Origin: Halomonas sp. JB37
GTDB taxonomy: Bacteria > Pseudomonadota > Gammaproteobacteria > Pseudomonadales > Halomonadaceae
Direction: 5' to 3'
NCBI RefSeq assembly: GCF_002332255.1
Contig: NZ_NRGW01000001.1
Location: 434,001 to 498,000 of the forward strand
DNA: 64,000 bases
Shown: in pieces, positions 9,577 to 18,031 of the stretch
Layout of the letters: every line of letters begins with the position of its first letter
Position numbering within the stretch: position 1 is the first letter of the stretch
Program-made: the position numbers and the translations under genes
Notes under the pieces: model-generated
Seen by the model: only the letters and a program-made list of their open reading frames with translations
What the model was told of the DNA's origin: nothing
Database searches by the model: none

Positions 9577-9612
9577 GCAGCAAGCCGACCCTTAGGTCGG
9601 CTTGCTGCGTTT
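9577..9612. terminator. Bidirectional terminator between crc and rph
   Basis: Perfect 14-bp stem GCAGCAAGCCGACC / GGTCGGCTTGCTGC with loop CTTA, followed by GTTTT on the plus strand. It lies between the convergent crc and rph genes. Confidence 0.9.
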
Positions 9613-9628
9613 TGGCGTGCGTTAACGT

Positions 9629-10378
9629 TTAGTCACGAATTCCCAGCGCTTCACGCTGGTGGTCGCGCAGCGTATCGCCCGCTTGCTCGGCTAAATCGAG
9701 CATACTGTTGAGCTCTGCGCGGCTGAAGGAACCCGCCTCGGCGGTACCCTGCACTTCGATCAGTTCGCCGTTTTCGGTCATCACCACGTTTAAATCGGTA
9801 TCGGCTTTGCTGTCTTCCGGGTAGTCCAGATCCAGCACCGGGACACCCTTATAAATGCCCACGGAGATAGCACTAACCAGCTGCTTGAAAGGATCGCTTT
9901 TGATCTTCTTCTCTCGCTGCAGGTAGCGGATAGCATCCATCAGCGCTACACAGCCACCGGTAATCGCCGCGGTACGCGTACCGCCATCGGCCTGAATGAC
10001 ATCGCAGTCAATGGTAATGGTGAATTCGCCCAGCTTCTTCAAATTCACCGCTGCGCGCAGGCTACGGCCAATCAAGCGCTGAATTTCTAACGTACGGCCA
10101 CCTTGCTTACCGCGAGAGGCTTCACGATCACTGCGCGTATGGGTAGCGCGGGGCAGCATGCCGTATTCAGCGGTAACCCAGCCCTGATTTTTGCCGCGCA
10201 GCCAGCGTGGAACACCGGCTTCTACGCTGGCATTACACAGCACTTTGGTGTCGCCAAATTCCACCAGGACAGAGCCTTCCGCATGACGGGTGTAGTCACG
10301 AGTCAGGCGAATGTCACGGAGCTGGTCGGCTTGGCGGCCGCTGGGGCGAACAACATCAGGACGCGTAGCACTGCTCAC
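9629..10378 (-). CDS. rph: Ribonuclease PH
   Basis: About 249-residue phosphorolytic 3'-5' exoribonuclease that trims tRNA 3' ends. It contains the family blocks [55 protein letters not shown] and [18 protein letters not shown], the last with active-site residues. The GTG at 10378 is preceded by AGAGAGG at good spacing, giving a start [14 protein letters not shown]; an upstream GTG at 10387 overlaps that ribosome site. It is divergent from nothing close by: about 100 bp separate it from the end of the sugar kinase gene, on the same strand. Confidence 0.95.
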   Translation of the reverse strand: MSSATRPDVVRPSGRQADQLRDIRLTRDYTRHAEGSVLVEFGDTKVLCNASVEAGVPRWLRGKNQGWVTAEYGMLPRATHTRSDREASRGKQGGRTLEIQRLIGRSLRAAVNLKKLGEFTITIDCDVIQADGGTRTAAITGGCVALMDAIRYLQREKKIKSDPFKQLVSAISVGIYKGVPVLDLDYPEDSKADTDLNVVMTENGELIEVQGTAEAGSFSRAELNSMLDLAEQAGDTLRDHQREALGIRD

Positions 10379-10479
10379 AAATAACACCTCTCTACAAAAA
10401 ATCGCATTACAAGGAAAAGCCGCCCATTGTACACGTCTGAGCGCGCGCTTATGTGTTTAAGGCCCGCGAACGGTGGTTG

Positions 10480-12036
10480 TTAATCGAGCCGTCCAGCGTA
10501 GAGCTGCTTGAAAGCAGCATATCGCGCTGCATGTAGCTCATATGTTGCTGGATCAGACGCCAGTACCTGCTCGCCAGGGGATAGCTCGCTCGCAACTCTC
10601 AATACATCGCCATTAGCGTTTGCAGCCATCGCCGCCACGGCAGCCCCGAGCAGTACCGGTTCGGGTGCATCCGATAGGATAACTTGGCAGCCGGTGCCGT
10701 CGGCATAAAGCTTGCGCAGTAATGCCGAGCGGCCGTGGCCACCGCTTAAGTGCAGTGTATCGATGGCATAACCATGCGCATTCAGTCGCTCGATAATCGC
10801 TCGGGTGCCGTATACCAGCGCGGTGGCGGCAGCCCAGTAGACCTTAATAAAACTCTCCCGCGGGGTATCTAGCGTGAGCCCGGTAATCGTGCCGCGAATG
10901 TCCGGGTCCGCCAGCGGAGAGCGATTACCGATGAAGTCGGGGCAGACGTGAGTATGCGGCGCAGGATCGCCGTTTTTCAGGCGCTCAAGCAGGACCTCGG
11001 AGAGCGTGCCGTGCACATCGTCGCCAAATTCGCTGCCCGCGGCGAACATCGCTACGAAGTGATCCAGCAGCGCCCCGGTAATACTCTGCCCGCCTTCGTT
11101 GGCAACAAAACCGTCGCATAGCGCACCTGGATAGGGGCCCCAAACGCCGGGTACTTCTCGCCGCACGGGTTGGGCCCCGATATGGCAGGTGGAGGTGCCG
11201 CCAATCACTGCAAGGCGCTTCTCGGGGGCGTCGGTTAGGCTCCTGCCGAGGGTGCCAAGGGCACCGGCATAGGCATCGATCATACCGACCGCGAAGGTGC
11301 AGTCAGTGGTGAGGCCCAGGTCGGCCGCCGCCGCCGCCGTTAATTGCCCCAGTTTTACTCCAACGGGGTGCGCTTGGTCACTTAAACGGGCGCGTTCAAG
11401 TACATCCTGCATACCGATTTGATCTAGAAAGTCGTGGTCCCAGCCATATCCAGGGCGTGGATCAAATGTCCACTTGCAGGCGAGCATACAGACTGAACGC
11501 TCAATGGAGCCTGTGCATTTAAAGCCTAACCAGTCGCCGAGGTCTCCAGCGTAGCCAATCTGGTTGTAAAGCTCTGGGCGGTGGCGCTTGAGCCACATTA
11601 GTTTGGGCATCTGCATCTCGGGCGACATCACGCCGCCCAGATTAGCCAGTGGTGCGGCGTGGGTGGCCGTACACTCGGCGGCCTCAGCAGTGGCGCGGTG
11701 ATCCATCCAGACGATGATATTCCATGCCTCATCGCCCGGTGAGAGCTCAAGCGGCTTATCTTGCTGATCCAGCAGCACGAGCGAGCAGGTGGCGCTCACC
11801 GACATGCTGGTGATGGCGTCGGGCGCCACGCCCGCAGCCTCGCGAGCACGCTGGGTGGCACTGCATACTGCGTTCCATATATCCGTGGAGCTCTGCTCTA
11901 CGTGGTGTTCGGCAGGGCGATGCATCGCAATGGGTGTTTTCGCCTCGGCAAGCATCACGCCATCAAGCGTGAAAATGCCCGCCCGCGCGCTGCCAGTGCC
12001 GATATCGATACCCAGAACATGTTCTTGATGACTCAT
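10480..12036 (-). CDS. FGGY-family carbohydrate (pentulose) kinase
   Basis: 518-residue sugar kinase with the two-domain actin-like fold. Phosphate-1 motif GIDIGTGSARAGIF opens the N-terminal domain; substrate-contact residues lie in WMDHRATAEA; the second domain has GGTSTCHIG and the adenosine motif LSGGHGRSALLRKLYAD. The overall pattern resembles the D-ribulokinase-like FGGY group rather than AraB, XylB or GlpK, but the substrate is not decided. It is the last gene of the ABC transporter operon, 12 bp after the second permease, so it probably phosphorylates the imported sugar or polyol. No isomerase or dehydrogenase accompanies it. Confidence 0.83.
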   Translation of the reverse strand: MSHQEHVLGIDIGTGSARAGIFTLDGVMLAEAKTPIAMHRPAEHHVEQSSTDIWNAVCSATQRAREAAGVAPDAITSMSVSATCSLVLLDQQDKPLELSPGDEAWNIIVWMDHRATAEAAECTATHAAPLANLGGVMSPEMQMPKLMWLKRHRPELYNQIGYAGDLGDWLGFKCTGSIERSVCMLACKWTFDPRPGYGWDHDFLDQIGMQDVLERARLSDQAHPVGVKLGQLTAAAAADLGLTTDCTFAVGMIDAYAGALGTLGRSLTDAPEKRLAVIGGTSTCHIGAQPVRREVPGVWGPYPGALCDGFVANEGGQSITGALLDHFVAMFAAGSEFGDDVHGTLSEVLLERLKNGDPAPHTHVCPDFIGNRSPLADPDIRGTITGLTLDTPRESFIKVYWAAATALVYGTRAIIERLNAHGYAIDTLHLSGGHGRSALLRKLYADGTGCQVILSDAPEPVLLGAAVAAMAANANGDVLRVASELSPGEQVLASDPATYELHAARYAAFKQLYAGRLD

Positions 12037-12048
12037 GGAAAACCTTAC

Positions 12049-13038
12049 TCACGACTGTTTGATAAACGGCATACGCAGTGCCATCACAATAATTAGAAAA
12101 GCACCCCATACGGCGGTGGCTAGATGCTGGCTGGCGCCCATCAGGTTCATACCAGAGGCGATCACCTGCAGGCTCATTAAGCCCAGTACCAGTGGCAGTA
12201 CGCGGCCAAAGCCGCCAAACGGGTTCGCCCCGGCTAGAAAACAGGCCAGCACGGTAATCAGTAAGTAGCTCTCGCCGTGGCCTACGCGCACGGAGTTGAA
12301 GCGAGCGAGCATCACCATGCCGGCGAGACCCGCGAGCAGACCGGAAAGGGTGTAGACGGTCATCAGCACACGTTTGACGTTAATGCCCGAGTACTCGGTA
12401 GCGCGGGGATTGGAGCCGAGCATATAGATCGAGAAACCCGTGCGGGTGAAGTGCATGACGTACATCAGCCCGGCCGCGGCGGCGAGAAAGATCAGCATGG
12501 GAATCGGCACGCCCAGCAAGCTTCCGCTCCCGATGGTTTGAAACACCTCCGGCATACCCGAAATACCGCCGCCGCGAGTTAAAAACTCACCCACGCCCTG
12601 AAGAAAAATCATCGCGCCTAGCGATACCAGAATGGGGTGCGCGCCCACGTAGGCAACGATAAAGCCGATTAAAAAGCCGGCGGAGGCGCCCACGAGAAGC
12701 CCGACCATAATCGCCATGGGAACGCTCAGTATGCCCAACCCCGCCAGCAGCCCCTGTACTAACCATGCGGTGGTGAGCCCCGCCATATTGGCGGTAAAAG
12801 TGACCGAAAGGTTGAGCCCGCCGGAAATAATCGGTACCAGCATCGCCAGCGAAAGTAGCCCAAGCTCCGGCAACTGCATCGACATCGAGTTAAAATTAGT
12901 CGCGGTGAGAAAGCCCGGTGCCAGCAGTGAGAAAAAAACGATGCTGGCAATTAAAAGGGCCGTCATGGCCATCACTTCAATGGTATCGCCACCCAGACGT
13001 ATGCCAGCGCTGGATGGCGTGTTCAGAGGCTTATTCAT
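12049..13038 (-). CDS. Sugar ABC transporter permease (RbsC family), second copy
   Basis: 329-residue inner-membrane permease of the ribose/galactose (BPD_transp_2) type with some eight to ten hydrophobic segments. Family blocks seen include LSVTFTANMAGLTTAWL and the cytoplasmic coupling region YMLGSNPRATEYSGINVKRVL, followed by SGLLAGLAGMVMLAR. Two different permeases are encoded, so the channel is likely a heterodimer, as in the rhamnose, AI-2 and YtfT/YjfF systems. It overlaps the upstream permease stop by 4 bp. Confidence 0.88.
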   Translation of the reverse strand: MNKPLNTPSSAGIRLGGDTIEVMAMTALLIASIVFFSLLAPGFLTATNFNSMSMQLPELGLLSLAMLVPIISGGLNLSVTFTANMAGLTTAWLVQGLLAGLGILSVPMAIMVGLLVGASAGFLIGFIVAYVGAHPILVSLGAMIFLQGVGEFLTRGGGISGMPEVFQTIGSGSLLGVPIPMLIFLAAAAGLMYVMHFTRTGFSIYMLGSNPRATEYSGINVKRVLMTVYTLSGLLAGLAGMVMLARFNSVRVGHGESYLLITVLACFLAGANPFGGFGRVLPLVLGLMSLQVIASGMNLMGASQHLATAVWGAFLIIVMALRMPFIKQS

Positions 13039-14033
13039 ACGTTTTTCGCTCTGGTTGAACGGGGCAACAGATTGCCCAGGTTACTGGTCGTAATAGCGAT
13101 CAAAATAATTAGCCCGACAATCATGCGGAAGGCGTAAGGAGTAACGCCCAACAAGTTCAGGCCATTTTGCACCACGGCGAGCAGCAGTACGCCGAGCACT
13201 GCGCCAAGCACCGAGCCACGCCCGCCGCCCAGCGTCGCGCCGCCCAGCACGACCGCGGCCAAAATGGGCAGCTCCTGGCCTATCAAGGCGTTGGGCACTA
13301 CCTCCTGTACAATATGTGCCTGCATCAGGCCCGCTACACCCGCGCATAGCCCCAACCAGCCGTAAGCAAAGGCGTGAATTTTCCAAACACTCACACCTGA
13401 GCGGCGGGCGGCCTCGGGACTTGAGCCAAATCCGTAAATAGTGCGTCCGAAGCCGGTACGCGCCAGAATGAACCAGGTGAGCACGACCATCACTGTCATG
13501 ACGGCAGCGGGGAAATAGAGTGTGGCCGAGCCGCGCTCTGCAGGCAGATCGAGCAGTGGAATCGAGTAGTAGAGCCAGTCGGGAATATCGTAAATCGATA
13601 CGCCGCCCGTGAAGTACATCAGCAGCCCGAAGAAGAGATTAAACGTACCGATGGTGACGATAATCGAGACAATTCGAAAACGGTGAATCAGCAGCGCATT
13701 AAAGAGCCCCAGCAGGGTGCCCACCAGCATTGAGAGCAGGATGCCCAGCGGCCAGCTGCCGCCGCCCAACGTATCGATCAGCACTGTCATCACCACGTAC
13801 TGCACCACCGAGGCCGCCACCGCGAAGGAGATATCAATGCCCCCCGCGATGAGCACGACCACCAGCCCAACGGCAAATATGATATTGACTGACTGATTGT
13901 TAAGCAGATCAAACAGGTTCTGAAGACTTAAGAAACTGTCAGTGGTCAGCGCCAGCACCACTGACAGCGCCAGAATAATGCCCAGCAGCACCCCTTCGGT
14001 GCCGATACGTGTGCGCGATAAAAGATTACGCAT
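13035..14033 (-). CDS. Sugar ABC transporter permease (RbsC family), first copy
   Basis: 332-residue inner-membrane permease paralogous to its neighbour. Characteristic stretches are VVVLIAGGIDISFAVAASV near the N terminus, FGSSPEAARRSGVSVWKIHAFAY in the coupling loop and VVLGGATLGGGRGSVLG near the C terminus. It overlaps both the ATPase gene upstream (8 bp) and the second permease downstream (4 bp), pointing to one translationally coupled unit. Confidence 0.88.
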   Translation of the reverse strand: MRNLLSRTRIGTEGVLLGIILALSVVLALTTDSFLSLQNLFDLLNNQSVNIIFAVGLVVVLIAGGIDISFAVAASVVQYVVMTVLIDTLGGGSWPLGILLSMLVGTLLGLFNALLIHRFRIVSIIVTIGTFNLFFGLLMYFTGGVSIYDIPDWLYYSIPLLDLPAERGSATLYFPAAVMTVMVVLTWFILARTGFGRTIYGFGSSPEAARRSGVSVWKIHAFAYGWLGLCAGVAGLMQAHIVQEVVPNALIGQELPILAAVVLGGATLGGGRGSVLGAVLGVLLLAVVQNGLNLLGVTPYAFRMIVGLIILIAITTSNLGNLLPRSTRAKNV

Positions 14034-15513
14034 TGATGATTGCCTCCAGCGCTTCTTCCGTTGTTTCTGAGGGGATCACCTCAGTGGTAATGCGCCCCTC
14101 CCGCAGCACCAGCGCGCGGTCGGCATTCATCCAAATTTCCCCCGCTTCGTCGGAGATCAAAATAATCGCCACGCCCTGATCGGCAAGATCACGGATGATG
14201 TCGAAAATGCCGGATTTCGCTCCTACATCGACGCCAATGGTCGGGCAGTCGAGAATCAGCACTTCAGGCTTGGTCGCCAGCCACTTGGCAAGGGCGATGC
14301 GCTGCTGGTTACCCCCGGAGAGCGACGAGACCGCAAGCTCTGCATCGCTCACCTTGGTCTTCAGTTGCTCGACCCAGTGTGCGGTCAGCGCCCGGATGCG
14401 CCGCGGCGAGAGAAAGCCGCGCGGCTTCTCAAGTGAAGGCAGCACGGTGACGGCGCTGTTCATGTTAATCGACTGGTTTTGTACCAGGCCCAGGTGAAGG
14501 CGGTCTTCGGAAAGGTAGGCGATCTTGTGACGCACGGCATCGCGATTGGAGCGCAGCTTGAGCGGCAGGCCATCCTTGCGCATCTCGCCCGACGTGGGGC
14601 GGGTCATGCCGAAAATGGCATGGGCGATCTCGGTACGCCCGGCACCCAGCAGCCCCGTCAGCCCCAGGATTTCCCCGCGATGCAGGGTGAAGGAGACGTC
14701 CTCGAATTCGCCTTGACGACTCAGGTGCTTAAGCTCCAATACCGGTTGACCTTGATGGGTTTCAGCCCGGGGGGTGAACTCAAGCTCAAGGCCGGTCATC
14801 AGTGTGGAGAGCCTTGCCTGGGTCATCCCCACGGTGGGATAGGTGCCCACGAGCAGGCCGTTGCGCAGCACAGTGACGCGCTGGCACACCTCAAGCACTT
14901 CTGCCAGCCGGTGGCTGACCAGTACTATCGAAATGCCCTTTTCTGCCAGCGAGCGGGTAATCGCCAACAGCGCCTGCACCTCTTTGTAGGTGAGGGAAGC
15001 GGTGGGCTCATCCATAAAAATAATGCTGGCGCCTGCGCGCAGCACGCGGCAGATTGCGACCAGTTGACGGTGGGCAATCGAAAGGCCGTCCACGCGGGCG
15101 GTAGGGTCTAAATTGAGCCCAAACTGCTGAATAATCTCGCGCGACTGCGTCAGTGCCTCTTTATAAGAGATCGGCCGCCACGGCGTTGAAACGTAGTCAT
15201 CAAAGACAATATTCTCCGCGACGGTTAAGTGCGGAAAGAGCGCAAGATCCTGCCAGATGACGTGGATGCCCCGGCTGCGCGCCTCCATCGGGCTAATAGC
15301 TGAGAGGGTTTCATCGCCAAACGTAAACTCAATGCCTGGTTCAGGCTTGTAAACGCCGTTGATAATTTTAATGAGGGTACTTTTGCCACAGCCGTTTTCA
15401 CCTGCAAGGCAAAGCACTTCACCCCGGCGAAGTTCGAATTCGACATCATCCAGCACCCGGCTTTGCCCGAAGACCTTGCTAACATGACGCGCTCGAATCG
15501 CGATCTCGCTCAT
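14026..15513 (-). CDS. Sugar ABC transporter ATP-binding protein (RbsA/MglA type)
   Basis: About 495-residue tandem ATPase. The first nucleotide-binding domain has Walker A GENGCGKST, a weak signature (GLSIAHRQ) and Walker B IIFMDEPTAS. The second has a degenerate Walker A (GLLGAGRTE), a good signature LSGGNQQR and LILDCPTIGVD. One active and one degenerate site is the rule for this class. The ATG at 15513 follows GAGAGGAG; an in-frame ATG 21 bp upstream lacks such a site. A hairpin separates it from the binding-protein gene upstream. Confidence 0.92.
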   Translation of the reverse strand: MSEIAIRARHVSKVFGQSRVLDDVEFELRRGEVLCLAGENGCGKSTLIKIINGVYKPEPGIEFTFGDETLSAISPMEARSRGIHVIWQDLALFPHLTVAENIVFDDYVSTPWRPISYKEALTQSREIIQQFGLNLDPTARVDGLSIAHRQLVAICRVLRAGASIIFMDEPTASLTYKEVQALLAITRSLAEKGISIVLVSHRLAEVLEVCQRVTVLRNGLLVGTYPTVGMTQARLSTLMTGLELEFTPRAETHQGQPVLELKHLSRQGEFEDVSFTLHRGEILGLTGLLGAGRTEIAHAIFGMTRPTSGEMRKDGLPLKLRSNRDAVRHKIAYLSEDRLHLGLVQNQSINMNSAVTVLPSLEKPRGFLSPRRIRALTAHWVEQLKTKVSDAELAVSSLSGGNQQRIALAKWLATKPEVLILDCPTIGVDVGAKSGIFDIIRDLADQGVAIILISDEAGEIWMNADRALVLREGRITTEVIPSETTEEALEAIINA

Positions 15514-15553
15514 CGGCGGCTCCTCTCTAGACATGACGGCTCTCTTAACATAA

Positions 15554-15578
15554 CTGCCGCGCTCATTGAGCGCGGCAG
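15554..15578 (-). promoter_or_regulatory. Intercistronic hairpin between binding-protein and ATPase genes
   Basis: Perfect 11-bp stem CTGCCGCGCTC / GAGCGCGGCAG with loop ATT. On the transcribed (minus) strand it is followed by TTATGTTAAG rather than a T run, so it probably protects or partly attenuates the mRNA, giving more binding protein than membrane components. Similar hairpins follow many binding-protein genes. Confidence 0.6.
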
Positions 15579-15606
15579 CGTTGACACCAAATGAATAAGC
15601 GCGGTT

Positions 15607-16614
15607 TTACAGGCCGAGCTCTGCCAGCTCATCCACGGTCTCTTTATTGAGCTCCAGTGGCTGCGAAGCAAAGATTGTGTGGCCGTCCAGGGTGATGTCG
15701 CCGAGCACCGGAAGCTCAGCCCCATCGGTAATTTCTTCGCCGTTATAGAGCATCTCACCCAGGGCAACGAACGCTTTGCCTGCCTCCAAAGGGCTCCACT
15801 GGAAACCACCGGTAATCACGCCTTCATGCACCAAACGACGCCCCTGACCCGGTGAGAAAAGCCCCAGCACGGCGACATCGCCCTCTAGGCCACGCTCTTT
15901 AACCGCACGCGCGGCACCGATGGTGCCTTGACTGCCAAATGACATAATGCCGGCCAGGTCTTCATGAGCGCGCAGCAGGTCAAGAGTGGTATTACGGCTA
16001 TCGTCGACGCTCTCGGCCACACCGAAACGTTCTGCCGCTTGGGTCAAGCCTGCGCAGTTTTCATCCAGCCAGTTCACGGCAGCATCTGCCCAGGCGTTAT
16101 GTGCAGGCACGCTTAGGCCGCCCACATAAACAGCGTAGGAGCCTTCGCAGCCCGTGGTTTCAGCGAGCAGTTTGGCGTGCTCTTCGCCAAGCTGCTGCGC
16201 CGAAATCATCTCAAAATCGTAGTCGATATTGACCGACTCGGGGCTCTCGTGGGTCAGCACGATAATGCCCTGCTCACGCGCGCGCTCAAGCACCGGCTCG
16301 AGTACTTCACGGTCGTTGGGCACCACGCCGATGACATCGACGCCGCGGCTGATCAGATCTTCAATCGCGCGTACCTGCAGGGCCGGGTCGGCGCTGGTGG
16401 GCCCGACCATGTAGGCCTCGACGCCCAGCTCTTCACCCATCTGTTCAATGCCCATCTCCATGGCATTGAACCAAGGAATGCCGCCTACCTTCGCCACCAC
16501 CGCGATAGTGGGGGACGCCTGAGCCATTACGCCACTGCTGCCGATGACGCTTGTGAGTGTGACGGCGGTAAGAAGTGCTTTATATTTCATTGTCATTGTC
16601 ATTGTCATTGTCAT
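15607..16614 (-). CDS. Periplasmic sugar-binding protein of ABC transporter (RbsB family)
   Basis: About 335-residue exported solute-binding protein of the type I periplasmic (Peripla_BP_4) family. A signal peptide (MKYKALLTAVTLTSVIGSSGVMA) precedes PTIAVVAKVGGIPWFNAMEMG; later blocks are DVIGVVPNDREVLEPVL and VLTHESPE. It is the promoter-proximal gene of the five-gene transport/kinase operon. Five consecutive in-frame ATGs come from a hexanucleotide repeat. The first (16614) has only 3 nt between AGG and the start, the second (16608) has 9 nt, and the last (16590) gives the most ordinary signal peptide. The sugar bound is not known. Confidence 0.88.
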   Translation of the reverse strand: MTMTMTMTMKYKALLTAVTLTSVIGSSGVMAQASPTIAVVAKVGGIPWFNAMEMGIEQMGEELGVEAYMVGPTSADPALQVRAIEDLISRGVDVIGVVPNDREVLEPVLERAREQGIIVLTHESPESVNIDYDFEMISAQQLGEEHAKLLAETTGCEGSYAVYVGGLSVPAHNAWADAAVNWLDENCAGLTQAAERFGVAESVDDSRNTTLDLLRAHEDLAGIMSFGSQGTIGAARAVKERGLEGDVAVLGLFSPGQGRRLVHEGVITGGFQWSPLEAGKAFVALGEMLYNGEEITDGAELPVLGDITLDGHTIFASQPLELNKETVDELAELGL

Positions 16615-16616
16615 TG
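16587..16616 (-). repeat. Hexanucleotide tandem repeat at the start of the binding-protein gene
   Basis: Five perfect copies of TCATTG on the plus strand (CAATGA on the coding strand). Each copy carries an in-frame ATG, encoding (Met-Thr)4-Met ahead of Lys-Tyr-Lys. Copy-number change would keep the frame but add or remove start codons and shift their distance from the ribosome site. Confidence 0.9.
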
Positions 16617-16814
16617 CCTGCTTGCTGTTGGCTAGCCCAGCCAGTGGAATGGGGTGCATTGAAGCGTTTTGACGGTGCCGACATGCGTTGTCCGATGTCA
16701 AAAAGGCATCGATGCTTTATGCCTTAAAATGTTAGGAGAGTGTCATAACGCTGAAGGCGTTGAACGTTAATCAAGCGATGCGTAAACACTCCGAATTTGT
16801 TCTCTTAACTTAGC

Positions 16815-16834
16815 ATGCACAATCGGTTGTGCAT
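16815..16834. promoter_or_regulatory. Probable LacI-family operator
   Basis: Near-perfect palindrome ATGCACAATCGGTTGTGCAT with 8-bp arms and a central CG step, the usual design of LacI/GalR operators. It lies in the divergent region between the transport operon and the lacI-type gene, 67 bp before the regulator's GTG start, so it could control both directions. Confidence 0.75.
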
Positions 16835-16900
16835 TATACAGCATTGACCCATTATGAAATCACGTCAATGCTACTTTTATCTATTTCAAGGAGCGGTTAC

Positions 16901-17914
16901 GTGGTAAGCGAGTCACCTAAGCGGCTAACCATTTACGATCTGGCCAGGCTTGCCGACACCTCGCCTAGTACCGTCAGTGCCGTGCTCAACGGCTCTTGGC
17001 AACGGCGTCGTATTAGCCAAAAGCTGGCCGACAAAATCCTCTCTCTAGCCGAAAGCGAAGGCTATTCTGCCAATATGCAGGCACGCGCGCTGCGCCGAGA
17101 GCGCTCAGGTATTATCGGCATGATTCTGCCGCTCTACGACAACCGCTATTTCAGCTCGATTGCCCAGCATTTTGAAGCCCAGGCGCGCCAGCGCGGGCTG
17201 TTTGCGATTGTCGCCTGTACCAACCGCGACCCGGCGCAGGAGCGCGAGGCGGCGCGCATGATGCTCGCCTACCGGGTCGAGTGTTTGGTCAGTACCGGGG
17301 CGACTGATCCCGACACTATCTCTGTGATGTGCGACGAAAGCGGCGTGGCGAGTATTAACTTAGATTTGCCCGGTAGTAAGGCACCTTCGGTGATTTCCGA
17401 TAACCGGGAAGGCGCGCGGCAGCTCACCAACGCCATTCTTGACCGCTTGGCCGGGCAGGCTGCGCGTGACGACGCTATCCTGTTTATTGGCGGGCGAAGC
17501 GAGGATCACAATACGCGCGAACGTATCGCCGGTTTCTCTCAGGCCCGCGCTGAACGTGGGTTGTCCACCTCGGAGGCGGACATCCTTCCCTGCGACTATG
17601 CCGCCGATAAGGCTCAGGTCGCGTTAGAGGCATATATGCGCCCCCGCTCCACGCTTCCCAGCGCGATGTTCGTCAACTCAACGATTTCACTGGAGGGGGT
17701 CGTGCGCTGGCTTCAGCGGGGCGGTTATCAGCTAGATGACATGATTGTGGGGTGTTTTGACTGGGACCCGCTGGCCGCCGCGTTTCACCCTCACCTGATC
17801 ATGGCGCGACAAAGCGTGGGCGAGATGATTGATCGCGTCTTCGAGGTGATTGATACGCCATCGCCGGACGCCCGTCTGCTCATCGAAGTGCAGCCAGACA
17901 TCATTGGTGTGTGA
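16901..17914 (+). CDS. LacI-family transcriptional regulator of the sugar operon
   Basis: About 337-residue repressor-type regulator. The N-terminal helix-turn-helix reads LTIYDLARLADTSPSTVSAVLNG, with the hinge helix in ANMQARALRRERSGIIG, followed by a periplasmic-binding-protein-like effector domain. The GTG at 16901 has AAGGAG at ideal spacing; a longer upstream frame would read through the operator and lacks a ribosome site. It is divergent from the ABC operon, which it most likely controls in response to the transported sugar or its phosphate. Confidence 0.88.
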   Translation: MVSESPKRLTIYDLARLADTSPSTVSAVLNGSWQRRRISQKLADKILSLAESEGYSANMQARALRRERSGIIGMILPLYDNRYFSSIAQHFEAQARQRGLFAIVACTNRDPAQEREAARMMLAYRVECLVSTGATDPDTISVMCDESGVASINLDLPGSKAPSVISDNREGARQLTNAILDRLAGQAARDDAILFIGGRSEDHNTRERIAGFSQARAERGLSTSEADILPCDYAADKAQVALEAYMRPRSTLPSAMFVNSTISLEGVVRWLQRGGYQLDDMIVGCFDWDPLAAAFHPHLIMARQSVGEMIDRVFEVIDTPSPDARLLIEVQPDIIGV

Positions 17915-18031
17915 TCTTTGCCCCTTCGCACAGCACTGACCGCGCCGAATGAATAGGCGAGTGAATTGAAAACAAGAGTGGTGGCAAATGCTCTACACTT
18001 CCATCACGCCAATCTCTCTACAGGTTATTCA

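Noticed and set aside
10103-10384. 93-codon plus-strand frame over rph
   Set aside because: Opposite strand of the highly conserved RNase PH gene; no support of its own.
14479-15111. 210-codon open frame on the plus strand
   Set aside because: Antisense to the sugar ABC ATPase gene, rich in His and Gln with no family motif and no ribosome site; a shadow of a GC-rich gene.
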